A stretch of 64,000 bases of DNA from the NCBI RefSeq assembly GCF_011742925.1, contig NZ_WAEL01000001.1, forward strand, positions 496,001 through 560,000, written 5' to 3'. Source of the DNA: Fibrivirga algicola. GTDB taxonomy: Bacteria > Bacteroidota > Bacteroidia > Cytophagales > Spirosomataceae. The notes beneath the pieces were generated by a model. That model did not search any database, was not told where the DNA came from, and worked only from the letters and a program-made list of their open reading frames with translations. The position numbers and the translations under genes were made by a program. Position 1 is the first letter of the stretch. The number at the start of each line of letters is the position of its first letter. This document shows, piece after piece, positions 45,134 to 54,626 of this stretch.

Positions 45134-45643
45134 TTGGAAAACCCCGTGACCGACACCGCACGCATCGAAGCACTCTTGCAGCCGTATCTGAACGATGGCG
45201 AGTACTATATTGTTGATATTCAGATAGCTGGCAAGCAGGGAGGCCTACTCAAAGTAACCGTTCTGATTGATTCTGACGAAGGAATGACCATCGAAGCCTG
45301 CGCCCGCATAAGCCGGGCACTAGGTAATCAGATGGATGAACTAGACTTTTTTGGTGATTCACCCTTCAATCTGGAGGTTTCGTCGCCAGGAGTTGACTTT
45401 CCGTTGACCCAACAACGTCAGTTCAGTAAGAATGTGGGCCGGTTGCTAAAGGTACAGGTTACGGATGGGCCCCTGCTCATTGGCAAGCTTGAGTCGGTAG
45501 ATGAACAGGGAATTGTACTTGATGTGCCGCCTGCTAAGCTAAGTAAGACCAAGCGCAAAGCATTGACTGAATTGCCGCCAGAAGGTATACAGACGATACC
45601 CTACGGATCGATACGGAAAGCCACTGTAGAGATTCAATTTTAA
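45134..45643 (+). CDS. rimP: Ribosome maturation factor RimP
   Basis: 169 aa from TTG 45134, or 165 from GTG 45146; no ATG is available, which is unusual and implies weak initiation. RimP features: IEALLQPYLNDGEYYIVDIQ, VLIDSDEGMTIEACARISRA, FNLEVSSPGVDFPLT and a C-terminal SH3-like barrel. Helps 30S subunit assembly. First gene of the conserved rimP-nusA-infB order; nusA begins 70 bp on. Confidence 0.9.
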   Translation: MENPVTDTARIEALLQPYLNDGEYYIVDIQIAGKQGGLLKVTVLIDSDEGMTIEACARISRALGNQMDELDFFGDSPFNLEVSSPGVDFPLTQQRQFSKNVGRLLKVQVTDGPLLIGKLESVDEQGIVLDVPPAKLSKTKRKALTELPPEGIQTIPYGSIRKATVEIQF

Positions 45644-45713
45644 GGAATGACTAAATACATGAGAGGTGAGTTCTGCCGCGCATAATCACCCCTCAGCCAA
45701 CCCGATACGCCAA

Positions 45714-46958
45714 ATGAATAGCGGACAGTTAATCGAATCTTTTGCTGAATTTGCCCGGTCAAAAAATATCGACCGACCCACCATGATCGCCATTCTGGAA
45801 GAAGTCTTCCGGACAATGATTCGTAAAAAATACGAAACTGATGCCAACTTCGACGTGATTATCAACGCCGAAAGTGGTGATCTGGAGATGTGGCGTACCC
45901 GCGAAATTGTTGACGATGACTCAGAGGATATCTGGGATTACGATAAAATACCCCTCGCCGAGGCCCGCCTTATTCAGAGCGACTTTGAAGTTGGCGAGCA
46001 GGTGGCCGAAGAAGTTAAATTAGAAGATTTTGGGCGTCGGGTAGTACAAACGGCCCGCCAGACGCTCATTCAGCGTGTTAAAGATTTAGAAAAAGAACTG
46101 CTGTACCAGAAATACAAAGACCAGGTTGGCGACCTGATTTCGGCTGAAGTGTACCAACTTCTGAAAGGCGAAATTATTCTGGTAGATGGAGAAAACAACG
46201 AGTTGAGTCTGCCCCGTAGTGAGCAGATTCCCAGAGATCGCTACCGCAAAGGCGACGCCGTAAAGGCAGTTATTCACCGGGTCGACATGAACAATGGTAC
46301 GCCCAAGATCATTCTGTCCCGTACCTCACCGGTTTTCCTGGAACGGCTGTTCGAAACTGAAATTCCGGAAATTTACGATGGCGTCATTTCGATTCGTCGG
46401 ATTGTGCGCGAACCGGGCGAACGGGCTAAAGTGGCCGTTGAGTCATACGACGACCGCATCGACCCCGTTGGGGCGTGTGTCGGTATGAAGGGTGTACGTA
46501 TTCACAGCATTGTGCGCGAATTGGGCAACGAGAACATCGATGTAATTAACTACACCGAGAACCTTGAACTGCTCATCAGTCGGGCATTGAGTCCTGCCAA
46601 AGTTAGCTCGATGAATATCGACAAAGACGCTGGCCGGGTTGCGGTGTATCTGAAACCCGATCAGGTGTCGCTGGCGATTGGTAAGGGTGGTCAGAATATT
46701 AAACTGGCTGGTCGACTGGTTAATCTGGAACTGGACGTGTATCGTGAGACGGATGGCCAGGAAGACGATGAAGACGTTGATCTGATGGAATTCAAAGACG
46801 AAATCGACGAATGGATAGTCGAAGAGTTCCGCCGGGTTGGTCTGGATACAGCCAAGAGTGTCTTGGCGCTGAGCCGGGAAGAACTGGTTCGTCGCACCGA
46901 TCTTGAAGAAGATACCGTTGAAGATATTTTGAATATCCTCCGGCAGGAATTTGAGTAA
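45714..46958 (+). CDS. nusA: Transcription factor NusA
   Basis: 414 aa from ATG 45714 (MNSGQLIESFAEFARSKNI); an upstream GTG at 45666 would add 16 non-conserved residues. N-terminal RNA-polymerase domain, S1 domain (EVYQLLKGEIILVDGENNE), then KH domains with VGACVGMKGVRI and VSLAIGKGGQNIKLAGRL, and a helical acidic C-terminus (ARRVGLDTAKSVLALSREEL-type helix-hairpin). Controls pausing and termination; may act on the leader hairpin of its own operon. Confidence 0.95.
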   Translation: MNSGQLIESFAEFARSKNIDRPTMIAILEEVFRTMIRKKYETDANFDVIINAESGDLEMWRTREIVDDDSEDIWDYDKIPLAEARLIQSDFEVGEQVAEEVKLEDFGRRVVQTARQTLIQRVKDLEKELLYQKYKDQVGDLISAEVYQLLKGEIILVDGENNELSLPRSEQIPRDRYRKGDAVKAVIHRVDMNNGTPKIILSRTSPVFLERLFETEIPEIYDGVISIRRIVREPGERAKVAVESYDDRIDPVGACVGMKGVRIHSIVRELGNENIDVINYTENLELLISRALSPAKVSSMNIDKDAGRVAVYLKPDQVSLAIGKGGQNIKLAGRLVNLELDVYRETDGQEDDEDVDLMEFKDEIDEWIVEEFRRVGLDTAKSVLALSREELVRRTDLEEDTVEDILNILRQEFE

Positions 46959-47142
46959 AAAACTTTCAGGTTTCGAATCTTAAGTGTCAGGTACGTTGCA
47001 AATTCTCGGAGTTATTGAGTTTTCAACGCACTTGACACCTGAAACTTGAAACCTGAAACTCCCTTTTTGGGATTTATAATCCGTTAACCGTTGTTATCAC
47101 TGTATAAACAACCATTAATTTTGTCGGGTCTAAACCGAACGT
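46959..47142 (+). other. nusA-infB intergenic region with nested repeats
   Basis: TTTCAGGTTTC (from 46964) pairs with GAAACCTGAAA (ending about 47059), enclosing an imperfect GTGTCAG / TGACACCTG pair. On the minus strand it reads as reiterated GTTTCAGGT units. One AGGTACGTT lies at 46989-46997. Looks like an inserted small repeat rather than a gene. Confidence 0.5.
47116..47123 (+). promoter_or_regulatory. Internal promoter box before infB
   Basis: TAATTTTG, exact -7 box, 19 nt before ATG 47143, with TTG at 47091. It would let infB be made without the rimP attenuator. Confidence 0.6.
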
Positions 47143-50100
47143 ATGGCAGAAGATAAATCAATGCGCCTGAGCCAAGTGGCAAAAATTCTCAACAAAGGAC
47201 TATCCTCTGTTGCGAGTACGCTATCTGCCAAGGGGTTCAAGGTGGAAATAAACCCTAATACCAAAATCAACACTGAACAGTTGGAGGTATTAGCGAAGGA
47301 ATTTAAAGCAAACGATCTCTTGAACGGGACCCGCAAATCGGCCGACGCACCTGCTCCGGCAGAGGCGCACCGTGAGGCACCGGCCCGTCGGGATGATGAC
47401 TACCTGCCACGTTACTCGCGTGATGAGCAGGGACGCCCAAACGCAGCTGAGGGAGGAAAAACGGCACCCGCTGGGGCACCTGCTGGCCGTACCCCCGAGC
47501 CTGCCAAACCTACTGCACAACCGGCACAGCGTGAGGCTGCCCCGGCGTCTGGCCTGCCTGGTCTGACGGTAGTGGGTAAAATAGACCTCAATCCGCCGAA
47601 GCCCGCGCCGCCTGTTCAGGCTGAACGCACTCCGGCACCAACTCCCGTTGTGGCTAAAGCGCCTGAAGCTCCGAAACCCCTTGTGGTTGCGGCGCCTGAG
47701 GTTAAAGCGCCCGCGCCGGCTAGCGTACCGGTTCAGGCAGCAGCACCCGTAGCCCCGGCACCGCCGGTTGCTCCGGCTCCAGCCCCGAAACCTGTTGAGG
47801 CACCTGCCCCGATAGCCGAGTTGAAGCCAACACAACCAGCACCAACGCCAGCCCCGGTGGCAGTTCCAACACCCAAGCCTGTTGAAGCCCGCCAGCCTGA
47901 GCTGCAAAAACCGGCTGCTGCAGCTCCAGCGCCTAAACCTGTTGAGGCACCTCGTCCGGCGGCAATGCCAGCTGCTACTCCGCCAAAGGCCGTTGAAGTT
48001 CCCAAAGCAGAATCGCCTAAAGCAGATAGCCCTGCTCCGGCTCCTGAAGAGCCCGCTCGCCCTGTCGAGACAATTCGGGCAGAAGGCAGCGTGCAACTGA
48101 AGGGTCTGACCGTAAAAGGAACCATTGACCTAACGCAGTTTAACCGCCCTCAGGGTGGTGGTGCGGCAGGCCGTGATAAGAAAGGAAAGCGGAAACGTAT
48201 TCCGAATGCTAATGACCGTCGCCCTGGTCAGCCAAACCCAGGTGGTGGACAACCCCAGGCAGGTGGTCAGAGCCAGGGCCAGGGTCAAGTGAACGCCCCT
48301 CGTGACGGACAGCCGCGTGGCGATCGTCCGGGCTATCAGGGCAACAATCCGCAAGGAGACCGCAACAACCAGAACCGGCCTGCACAAGGTCAGGGTACTG
48401 GCAATGCCAATACAAACACCAATACAACCCGCCCGGCTACAGGCGCTCCGGCTGGTAACAACCAGAACCGGCCTGCACAAGGTCAGGGTGGCGGCAACAA
48501 CCAGGGCCGCAATAGTAATGGGCCACGTCCGGGAGGAGGTAACGACAAGAAGCGGGGAGGTGATCGCCGCGACGTACCTACAAAACAGGAGGTATCGGCC
48601 AACATCCGCGCTACTAACGCCCGGATGACGGGTGGTAATACGCGGACAAACCGGGGAGCCGACCGTCGTCGTGATCGTCGTAGCCAGCGTGAAGAAGATC
48701 GCCGCCTGTTGACTGAACAGGAGGAACTGGAAGCAAAAACACTGAAAGTAACCGAGTTCGTATCGGCCAACGATCTATCATCACTGATGGACGTGTCGAT
48801 CAACGAGGTAATCTCAGTTTGTTTGAGTGCTGGTATGTTCGTGTCGATTAACCAGCGCCTCGATGCTGAAGCAATCACGTTCATTGCTGATGAATTTGGT
48901 TTCGACATTCAGTTTGTATCTGCTGAAGAAGAGACCGAAGCGAGTCTGGACGAAACGCCGGATGCTGAAGAAGACCTGCAACTGCGTGCTCCTATTGTTA
49001 CGATCATGGGTCACGTTGACCATGGTAAAACATCGCTCCTTGACTACATCCGTCGCGCTAAAGTAGCGGCTGGTGAAGCTGGTGGTATTACGCAGCACAT
49101 TGGTGCCTATAGCGTGAAAACGGAAGATGGCCGTATGGTTACTTTCCTCGATACGCCGGGTCACGAAGCCTTTACGGCCATGCGTGCACGGGGTGCTAAG
49201 GTGACCGACGTCGTTATCATTGTGATCGCGGCTGACGATAGCATCATGCCCCAAACGCGTGAGGCCATCAACCACGCACAGGTAGCGGGTGTACCGATCG
49301 TGTTTGCGTTCTCGAAAGTAGATAAGCCAGGTGCCGACGCCGAGAAGATCCGGAATGAACTGTCTCAGATGAACCTCCTGGTTGAAGACTGGGGTGGTAA
49401 ATACCAGTCGCAGGAAATTTCGTCTAAATCAGGTCTTGGTATCGACGAACTGCTGGAGAAAGTGTTGCTTGAAGCCGAAGTACTTGAGCTGAAAGCCAAT
49501 CCGGCACGCCGTGCCACTGGTAACGTAGTAGAAGCAACGCTCGACAAAGGTCGTGGATACGTTACTACGGTTCTGGTGCAAAACGGTACACTTCGCCAGG
49601 GCGACATCATGCTGGTAGGGGCCCACTACGGCCGTATCCGTGCCATGACCAACGACCGTGGCGAGCGGATCAAAGAGGCTGGACCTTCGCAACCAGTGCA
49701 GATTCTTGGTCTGCCCGGTGCACCTCAGGCTGGTGATAAGTTCAACGTAATGGAAACGGACCGCGAGGCTCGTGAAATTGCGAATAAGCGTGAGCAACTA
49801 CTGCGTGAGCAGACCCTGCGTACCCGTAAGCACATTACCCTCGAAGAGATTGGCCGTCGTAAAGCGATTGGTTCGTTTAAAGAGCTTAACGTGATTGTAA
49901 AAGGTGACGTAGACGGCTCGGTAGAAGCCCTGTCAGATTCGCTGTTGCAACTGTCGACGGGTGAAGTTCAGGTGAACATCATTCACAAGGCGGTAGGTCA
50001 GATCTCCGAGTCAGATGTACTGCTGGCTTCGACTGCCGATGCGATCATCGTCGGTTTCCAGGTACGTCCTTCATCGAATGCCCGTAAGCTCGCCGAGCAG

Positions 50101-50493
50101 GAGCAGATCGAAATTCGGATGTACTCGATTATCTACGACGCCATCAACGAGATCAAGGATGCAATGGAAGGCCTGCTGGCCCCAACGCAGGAAGAGGTCA
50201 TCACAGGCAACATCGAAGTACGCGAGGTGTTCAAGATCAGCAAGATTGGTACGGTGGCTGGTTGTTACGTAACGGACGGTACTGTAAAACGGAACCACAA
50301 GATTCGGATCATCCGCGACTTCATCGTAATCCATACTGGCGAAATCAGCGCGCTGAAACGCTACAAGGATGATGTCAGTGAAGTTCGTACGGGTTACGAA
50401 TGTGGTCTGAGTATCAAAGGTTTCAACGATATCGAAGTTGGTGATATCATCGAAGGCTTCGAAGTAAAAGAGGTGAAACGGACACTGGCCTAG
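47143..50493 (+). CDS. infB: Translation initiation factor IF-2
   Basis: 1116 aa, long even for Bacteroidota. N-terminal IF2_N-like helix bundle ([17 protein letters not shown]), a low-complexity Pro/Ala stretch (about 65-315), a Gly/Asn/Gln-rich stretch (about 340-480) with the repeated [11 protein letters not shown], then a second IF2_N and the GTPase: G1 GHVDHGKTS (about 623), G2 [11 protein letters not shown]3 DTPGHEAF, G4 KVDKPGA-type. C-terminal domains II to IV follow. Places fMet-tRNA on the 30S subunit. Ends at a strong terminator. Confidence 0.97.
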   Translation: MAEDKSMRLSQVAKILNKGLSSVASTLSAKGFKVEINPNTKINTEQLEVLAKEFKANDLLNGTRKSADAPAPAEAHREAPARRDDDYLPRYSRDEQGRPNAAEGGKTAPAGAPAGRTPEPAKPTAQPAQREAAPASGLPGLTVVGKIDLNPPKPAPPVQAERTPAPTPVVAKAPEAPKPLVVAAPEVKAPAPASVPVQAAAPVAPAPPVAPAPAPKPVEAPAPIAELKPTQPAPTPAPVAVPTPKPVEARQPELQKPAAAAPAPKPVEAPRPAAMPAATPPKAVEVPKAESPKADSPAPAPEEPARPVETIRAEGSVQLKGLTVKGTIDLTQFNRPQGGGAAGRDKKGKRKRIPNANDRRPGQPNPGGGQPQAGGQSQGQGQVNAPRDGQPRGDRPGYQGNNPQGDRNNQNRPAQGQGTGNANTNTNTTRPATGAPAGNNQNRPAQGQGGGNNQGRNSNGPRPGGGNDKKRGGDRRDVPTKQEVSANIRATNARMTGGNTRTNRGADRRRDRRSQREEDRRLLTEQEELEAKTLKVTEFVSANDLSSLMDVSINEVISVCLSAGMFVSINQRLDAEAITFIADEFGFDIQFVSAEEETEASLDETPDAEEDLQLRAPIVTIMGHVDHGKTSLLDYIRRAKVAAGEAGGITQHIGAYSVKTEDGRMVTFLDTPGHEAFTAMRARGAKVTDVVIIVIAADDSIMPQTREAINHAQVAGVPIVFAFSKVDKPGADAEKIRNELSQMNLLVEDWGGKYQSQEISSKSGLGIDELLEKVLLEAEVLELKANPARRATGNVVEATLDKGRGYVTTVLVQNGTLRQGDIMLVGAHYGRIRAMTNDRGERIKEAGPSQPVQILGLPGAPQAGDKFNVMETDREAREIANKREQLLREQTLRTRKHITLEEIGRRKAIGSFKELNVIVKGDVDGSVEALSDSLLQLSTGEVQVNIIHKAVGQISESDVLLASTADAIIVGFQVRPSSNARKLAEQEQIEIRMYSIIYDAINEIKDAMEGLLAPTQEEVITGNIEVREVFKISKIGTVAGCYVTDGTVKRNHKIRIIRDFIVIHTGEISALKRYKDDVSEVRTGYECGLSIKGFNDIEVGDIIEGFEVKEVKRTLA
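48364..48489. repeat. 33-bp direct repeat within infB
   Basis: Positions 48364-48396 and 48457-48489 are identical over 33 bp, separated by 60 bp, within the Gly/Asn-rich linker. Both copies are in the same frame ([11 protein letters not shown]). Confidence 0.85.
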
Positions 50494-50530
50494 TCAGCAC
50501 CGGAGCGCCGATTGCTCATCGGAGCATATA

Positions 50531-50566
50531 AAAAATACCCAGCCTTTTACAAGGCTGGGTATTTTT
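50531..50566. terminator. Terminator of infB
   Basis: Sixteen-base perfect arms AAAAATACCCAGCCTT and AAGGCTGGGTATTTTT, loop TTAC, 37 bp after the stop. Confidence 0.93.
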
Positions 50567-50614
50567 GTGTTTCAGGTAGTTACACGCAGGTTAATACGAC
50601 GATTGGGTATGCGC

Positions 50615-50684
50615 AACTACCCTAAAAAAGGGTGCCGGCTAAGCGGTAAGTTTGCTTAGTCTGCACCCTTTTTTTAGGGTAGTT
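50615..50684. terminator. Long hairpin, terminator of the symporter gene
   Basis: Arms 50615-50635 and 50663-50684 pair over 21 bp with one extra T, and inner CTAAGC/GCTTAG (50639-50644, 50654-50659) extend the stem. It contains A6/T7 runs and lies between converging genes. Confidence 0.85.
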
Positions 50685-50694
50685 AATCGAGCCG

Positions 50695-51732
50695 TTATTC
50701 AGCGAGGTAATTTCCGATGCCTACGATCACCGTAGATAATACCACTGTAGCAATACCCAGCGAAATTGTTCGGATTGTAGGGCGATTGGCACCTTTCCAC
50801 TCGTTGAGGTATAAGCCCCAGAAGCTACTAAATGCAATGATAAAGGCCATGTGGAGTGTCCAGCCAGAGAAGCGGTATGCACCCATCTGGCTGTCGCCCA
50901 TGCCGTAGAAAAAGAACTGGAAGTACCAGGTGAAGCCCGCCAGCGCGCAGAAAAAGATATTGGTCCAGGTTGGTACCGAATGATTTGTGTAGTCGGTATA
51001 CGTCCGGTTCTTAATGTTCAGGTAGATTGTCCAGATAGCGTTGGTTGTGAGGCCGCCCAGCAGAATAATCACCAGTGTTGCGTTATTCATAAAGAGGGGA
51101 TCGGTGCCATGCTTGACCGCTAACTCTGCGATCGGCTGGCCAGCGGTTTGGCCAAACGCAAAACAAGCGCTTAGCACGCCCGAAAAAATAGCGACCAACA
51201 GTCCTTTACGAATATCGAATTCGGTGATTACTGCTTTTTTCTCTTCATCGGTGAGGTGCTTTTCTTTCATCATGCCAGCCAGCCCGCAAATTCCGATGCC
51301 TAATACGCATACAGCTACGCCAAGCAAAACAAACTGACCAGAAACGGTGCTGGCCAATTGCCCGATTGTGCCCATATAAATGGGTGGAACAAGTGTACCA
51401 AAAACAGCACAAAGTCCCAGCGTAACGGCCATTCCCAGCGATAGACCCAGATAGCGCATGGCCAACCCGAACGTCAGACCACCAAATCCCCAGAGTACGC
51501 CCCAGAAATAAGTCCACAGTAAGGTATCAGTAGGGGCCTGCTTCAGTACGCCCATTAAATCGGGCACGGTTAATGAGCCAAGTAAAAAAGGGGCGAGCAA
51601 CCAGGAGAATAATCCGCCAATGAGCCAATAACTTTCCCAAGCCCATCCCTTCACATTCCTATATGGTAGATAAAAACTGCCCGACGCAAAACCGCCGATA
51701 GCATGCAACACAACGCCCCAGAATACAGCCAT
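50695..51732 (-). CDS. rhaT: L-rhamnose/proton symporter RhaT-type
   Basis: 345 aa from ATG 51732; a TTG at 51753 would overlap the promoter box. About ten hydrophobic segments. Family signatures: FASGSFYLPYRNVKGWAWES, GLTFGLAMRYLGLSLGMAV, LSACFAFGQTAGQPIAE, NAIWTIYLNIKNRTY and WYFQFFFYGMGDSQMG. The RhaT family (drug/metabolite transporter superfamily) co-transports rhamnose or a related deoxysugar with a proton. No rha catabolic gene is adjacent, so the true sugar is unproven. Confidence 0.9.
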   Translation of the reverse strand: MAVFWGVVLHAIGGFASGSFYLPYRNVKGWAWESYWLIGGLFSWLLAPFLLGSLTVPDLMGVLKQAPTDTLLWTYFWGVLWGFGGLTFGLAMRYLGLSLGMAVTLGLCAVFGTLVPPIYMGTIGQLASTVSGQFVLLGVAVCVLGIGICGLAGMMKEKHLTDEEKKAVITEFDIRKGLLVAIFSGVLSACFAFGQTAGQPIAELAVKHGTDPLFMNNATLVIILLGGLTTNAIWTIYLNIKNRTYTDYTNHSVPTWTNIFFCALAGFTWYFQFFFYGMGDSQMGAYRFSGWTLHMAFIIAFSSFWGLYLNEWKGANRPTIRTISLGIATVVLSTVIVGIGNYLAE

Positions 51733-51750
51733 TTTTTCTAATTTTTGTAC

Positions 51751-51758
51751 CAAAGCTA
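51751..51758 (-). promoter_or_regulatory. TAnnTTTG box of the rhaT-type gene
   Basis: Reads TAGCTTTG on the minus strand, 18 nt upstream of ATG 51732, supporting that start. Confidence 0.6.
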
Positions 51759-51925
51759 AGGAATAGGGCGTCTGGTGCTTTCCTGCTCCTACCTGCTTGG
51801 TTAAAAAAAGTATTGAAACGAGACAGGAAGTAACAAAAAGTGATTCGATTGCGTCCGAGTTTACGCTTTAGGGCAAAATCTAGCCAGATGTTTCGTAGAT
51901 TTGTTACCTATTTGCAACCACAATT

Positions 51926-52321
51926 ATGTCCCAACCGGTCCGGATTTTGCTGGTAGAAGATGACGAAGACGATATTACGTTTTTCGAACTGGCGCTAAAA
52001 AAACAGTCTATAGACACGCAATTGACAACATTAACTGATGGTGATCAGGTAATGCCTTATCTTAATGAAACGGATGAACATCCCGATCTGCTGGTATTGG
52101 ACCTAAACCTGCCTAAACTACCAGGTCGTGATGTACTTACGCAAGTCAAAAAATCACCTGTCAGCCAGGACATCCCGGTTGTCATTCTTTCCACATCTTC
52201 GGCTCAGGAAGACAACGATTTCTGTCTCGCCAATGGGGCCGATCGCTTTCTGACTAAACCCACTTCGCTAACCTCGTTGAGTACGATGTTGGCTGAAGTG
52301 CTCGACGTTACAGTCAAGTAA
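51926..52321 (+). CDS. Single-domain CheY-like response regulator
   Basis: 131 aa, a receiver domain only. Acidic pocket E11-D12, phospho-acceptor D59 (LLVLDLNLP), T90 (VVILSTSS) and K111 (FLTKP). The pattern LVEDDEDD and the short length fit the Rcp1-type regulators that serve multi-PAS or phytochrome-like kinases. No kinase adjacent; the eight-PAS kinase at 27073 is a candidate partner by type only. Confidence 0.93.
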   Translation: MSQPVRILLVEDDEDDITFFELALKKQSIDTQLTTLTDGDQVMPYLNETDEHPDLLVLDLNLPKLPGRDVLTQVKKSPVSQDIPVVILSTSSAQEDNDFCLANGADRFLTKPTSLTSLSTMLAEVLDVTVK

Positions 52322-52323
52322 TA

Positions 52324-52371
52324 AACACCGCCAGCGCTGGAGTCTAATTCCTTGCCTGCGCTGGCGGTGTT
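52324..52371. terminator. Hairpin between converging genes
   Basis: Fourteen-base perfect arms AACACCGCCAGCGC (52324-52337) and GCGCTGGCGGTGTT (52358-52371). No T-run. Confidence 0.65.
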
Positions 52372-52377
52372 CAGTAG

Positions 52378-53580
52378 TTAACCGATTTGTAATTCCTGTA
52401 CGGCTAGCCATGCCATGAGGCCTGGTCCGATCGTTAGTGCTTCCTCGTCGATATCAAACGTAGGCGTGTGTACACCGCTCGTAATACCCCGGGCTTCATT
52501 GCGCGTCCCCAGGCGATAGAAACACGAGTCGACAACCTGTGAATAGAAGGCGAAATCTTCGCCCGCCATCCAGAGATCAAGATCCACCACATTTTCGGGT
52601 CCCATATAGGCTACTGCCTGGGTACGTAACCGCCGGGTAAGTTCGGGCTGGTTCTTGAGATAAGGATAGCCTTTCACCCGCGTAAATTCACAGGTGCCCC
52701 CCATCGCTTCGGCCATAGTCTCCGCCATTTTTTGAATCAAAGACAGCCCTTTTTCGCGCCACTCCTCATTCATACACCGGAAGGTGCCTTCAATTTCCAC
52801 GTAGTTTGGAATGACATTGGTGACGCCATCGGCAACAAACCGACCAAATGAGAGCACCGACGGGCTGGCAGGCGGCCGGTTACGGCTGATAATCTGTTGC
52901 AGCGCTACAATGATATGCGAAGCGATCAGGACCGGATCGACAAGGTTGTCGGGCATGGCAGCATGGCCTCCTTTACCCCGAACGGTCATGTAGATTTCGT
53001 CGGTGCTGGCCATGTACATCCCCTCACGGAAGCCTATTTTTCCCACAGGTACGTTGGTGGCCACGTGCTGGCCAATCATGCCATTGGGACGCGGGTTGTC
53101 AAGCACGCCTTCTTTGATCATCAGCGACGCGCCACCAGGTGCCTTTTCTTCGGCAGGTTGAAAAACAAGCTTCACCGTGCCCGAAAACTGGTCGCGCAGG
53201 GTGGTCAGGATACGGGCTGAACTGAGCAGACTACTTGTGTGCACATCGTGGCCGCAGGCATGCATCACACCGTCGACGGTCGACTTATAGGGTACGTCAT
53301 TTGCCTCGAGAATAGGAAGCGCATCCATATCGGCCCTGAGGCCAACTACCCGATTGATGGAGCCGTCGGTGGTTAGTTTAGTGCCTTCGATCAGCGCAAC
53401 AACGCCCGTACCGGCTACTCCTTCCTGTGGGTGGAGACCCATGGCCGTTAGCTCACGTGCCACGAAACGGGCTGTTTCCTGTTCGTGAAATGACAATTCA
53501 GGATGAGCATGCAGGTGTCGGCGGATGGCAACGGTGTCGGCCGCGAATTGCGCAGACAGCGACTTGATGGAAGAAAGCAT
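52378..53580 (-). CDS. M20-family amidohydrolase
   Basis: 400 aa. Motifs of the IAA-amino-acid hydrolase/N-acyl amino acid deacylase group: RRHLHAHPELSFHEQET, LRADMDALPI, HACGHDVHT (metal ligands), FQPAEEKAPGG (catalytic and metal Glu), GGHAAMPDNLVDP, and the C-terminal WMAGEDFAFY. Cytoplasmic. Removes acyl groups from amino acids or peptides; native substrate unknown. Monocistronic. Confidence 0.95.
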   Translation of the reverse strand: MLSSIKSLSAQFAADTVAIRRHLHAHPELSFHEQETARFVARELTAMGLHPQEGVAGTGVVALIEGTKLTTDGSINRVVGLRADMDALPILEANDVPYKSTVDGVMHACGHDVHTSSLLSSARILTTLRDQFSGTVKLVFQPAEEKAPGGASLMIKEGVLDNPRPNGMIGQHVATNVPVGKIGFREGMYMASTDEIYMTVRGKGGHAAMPDNLVDPVLIASHIIVALQQIISRNRPPASPSVLSFGRFVADGVTNVIPNYVEIEGTFRCMNEEWREKGLSLIQKMAETMAEAMGGTCEFTRVKGYPYLKNQPELTRRLRTQAVAYMGPENVVDLDLWMAGEDFAFYSQVVDSCFYRLGTRNEARGITSGVHTPTFDIDEEALTIGPGLMAWLAVQELQIG

Positions 53581-53661
53581 AAATGAGCTGTTGGATCTAA
53601 ATCTTGAGAATTGAAAAATAAACGCCTGGAAAAGCGAAGTTAGATGGCCGCTGGTCAGTCG

Positions 53662-54369
53662 TTAGTCCTGCATCGACAAGTACTGGTAATCATTGATGAT
53701 GGCAGTTAGAAATTCGTAGGTACTTAGTGTGGACGTAACGCCCAGTACCTCTTTAAGCTTGTTGGCAGTCCGATCGGCGGCATCGATCGAGCCCCGGCGA
53801 AGCACTTCGCGAACAACCTGAATATCTTGATCCGACAACAGGCGAACCTCGTCGAAACGTACCTGATACGTGTCAGGCAGATTGGTATAGGTTACGTCGT
53901 TGAGCTGAACATGGGTGTGGAGCCGGATAACCGTAGTGCCGGCAGCAAGGTCGCCCAACCGCTGGCCTTTACCATTAATTGCCACGCAAAGAACAGCTAC
54001 AATGCCGCTAAACACCCGGGTATCGATCAGCCGAAGCAACCAGCGGAGCATATAGGCGCCGATTCCGGGCTGTGAGCCATCCATCATGACCACCCTGATC
54101 TTCATAGCGATTTTGCCAATGCTCTGCCCGTTTAATAGCCATTCACAGAAAAAATCGTAGAGGAAAATCGGAATTAGCACCACTACCAAAAAATATACTG
54201 TCGACTGCCCTCGGCCAAATAGGCCAAGCCCGGCCGGAACGGCAACGGTAAGAATAGCCCAGGCCGCAAAAACGACATAATCGAGCAGGGTAGCTAGGAT
54301 GCGATCACCGATACTGGCCGGCTCATAGTCAAGCAATACGTTCTGGGTGGTCTGTATGGAAAGAGCCAT
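53662..54369 (-). CDS. RDD-family membrane protein
   Basis: 235 aa from ATG 54369 (MALSIQTTQNVLLDYEPASI); an upstream ATG at 54429 adds 20 residues. RDD domain with ASIGDRILATLLDYVVF, and transmembrane segments at about 25-50, 60-82 and 125-150; GQSIGKIAMKIRVV is the typical second RDD motif. The C-terminal 75 residues are soluble. Divergent from the SpoIIM gene, an arrangement common in Bacteroidota before the DUF4129-MoxR block. Function unknown; some RDD proteins are Na+/H+ antiporters. Confidence 0.88.
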   Translation of the reverse strand: MALSIQTTQNVLLDYEPASIGDRILATLLDYVVFAAWAILTVAVPAGLGLFGRGQSTVYFLVVVLIPIFLYDFFCEWLLNGQSIGKIAMKIRVVMMDGSQPGIGAYMLRWLLRLIDTRVFSGIVAVLCVAINGKGQRLGDLAAGTTVIRLHTHVQLNDVTYTNLPDTYQVRFDEVRLLSDQDIQVVREVLRRGSIDAADRTANKLKEVLGVTSTLSTYEFLTAIINDYQYLSMQD

Positions 54370-54626
54370 TGATAAAGTTGTGGACGTTAATGGGCCAACT
54401 GTCCTGTCTGACCGGGGTGTATGAACCACAATGGTCAGCAGACCGCCGGTGTATGGTCTGGCATTTCAGCGGATAAACAAGTGGTTCAAAGATACCGGTT
54501 GAGGCTGTTTCGGCTCATCCTTTTTTACGATTATTCGTAACGAAACGCCGCCAACTTTGCTGATAGTTAAGTAACTTTCCCAAGTCGATTGTGTTAAGTC
54601 GACGAACTCAACTGCCTGCGGTTTGT

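Noticed and set aside
47290-48096. 268-codon minus-strand frame rich in Arg/Cys/Trp
   Set aside because: Artefact of the Pro/Ala-rich infB coding strand.
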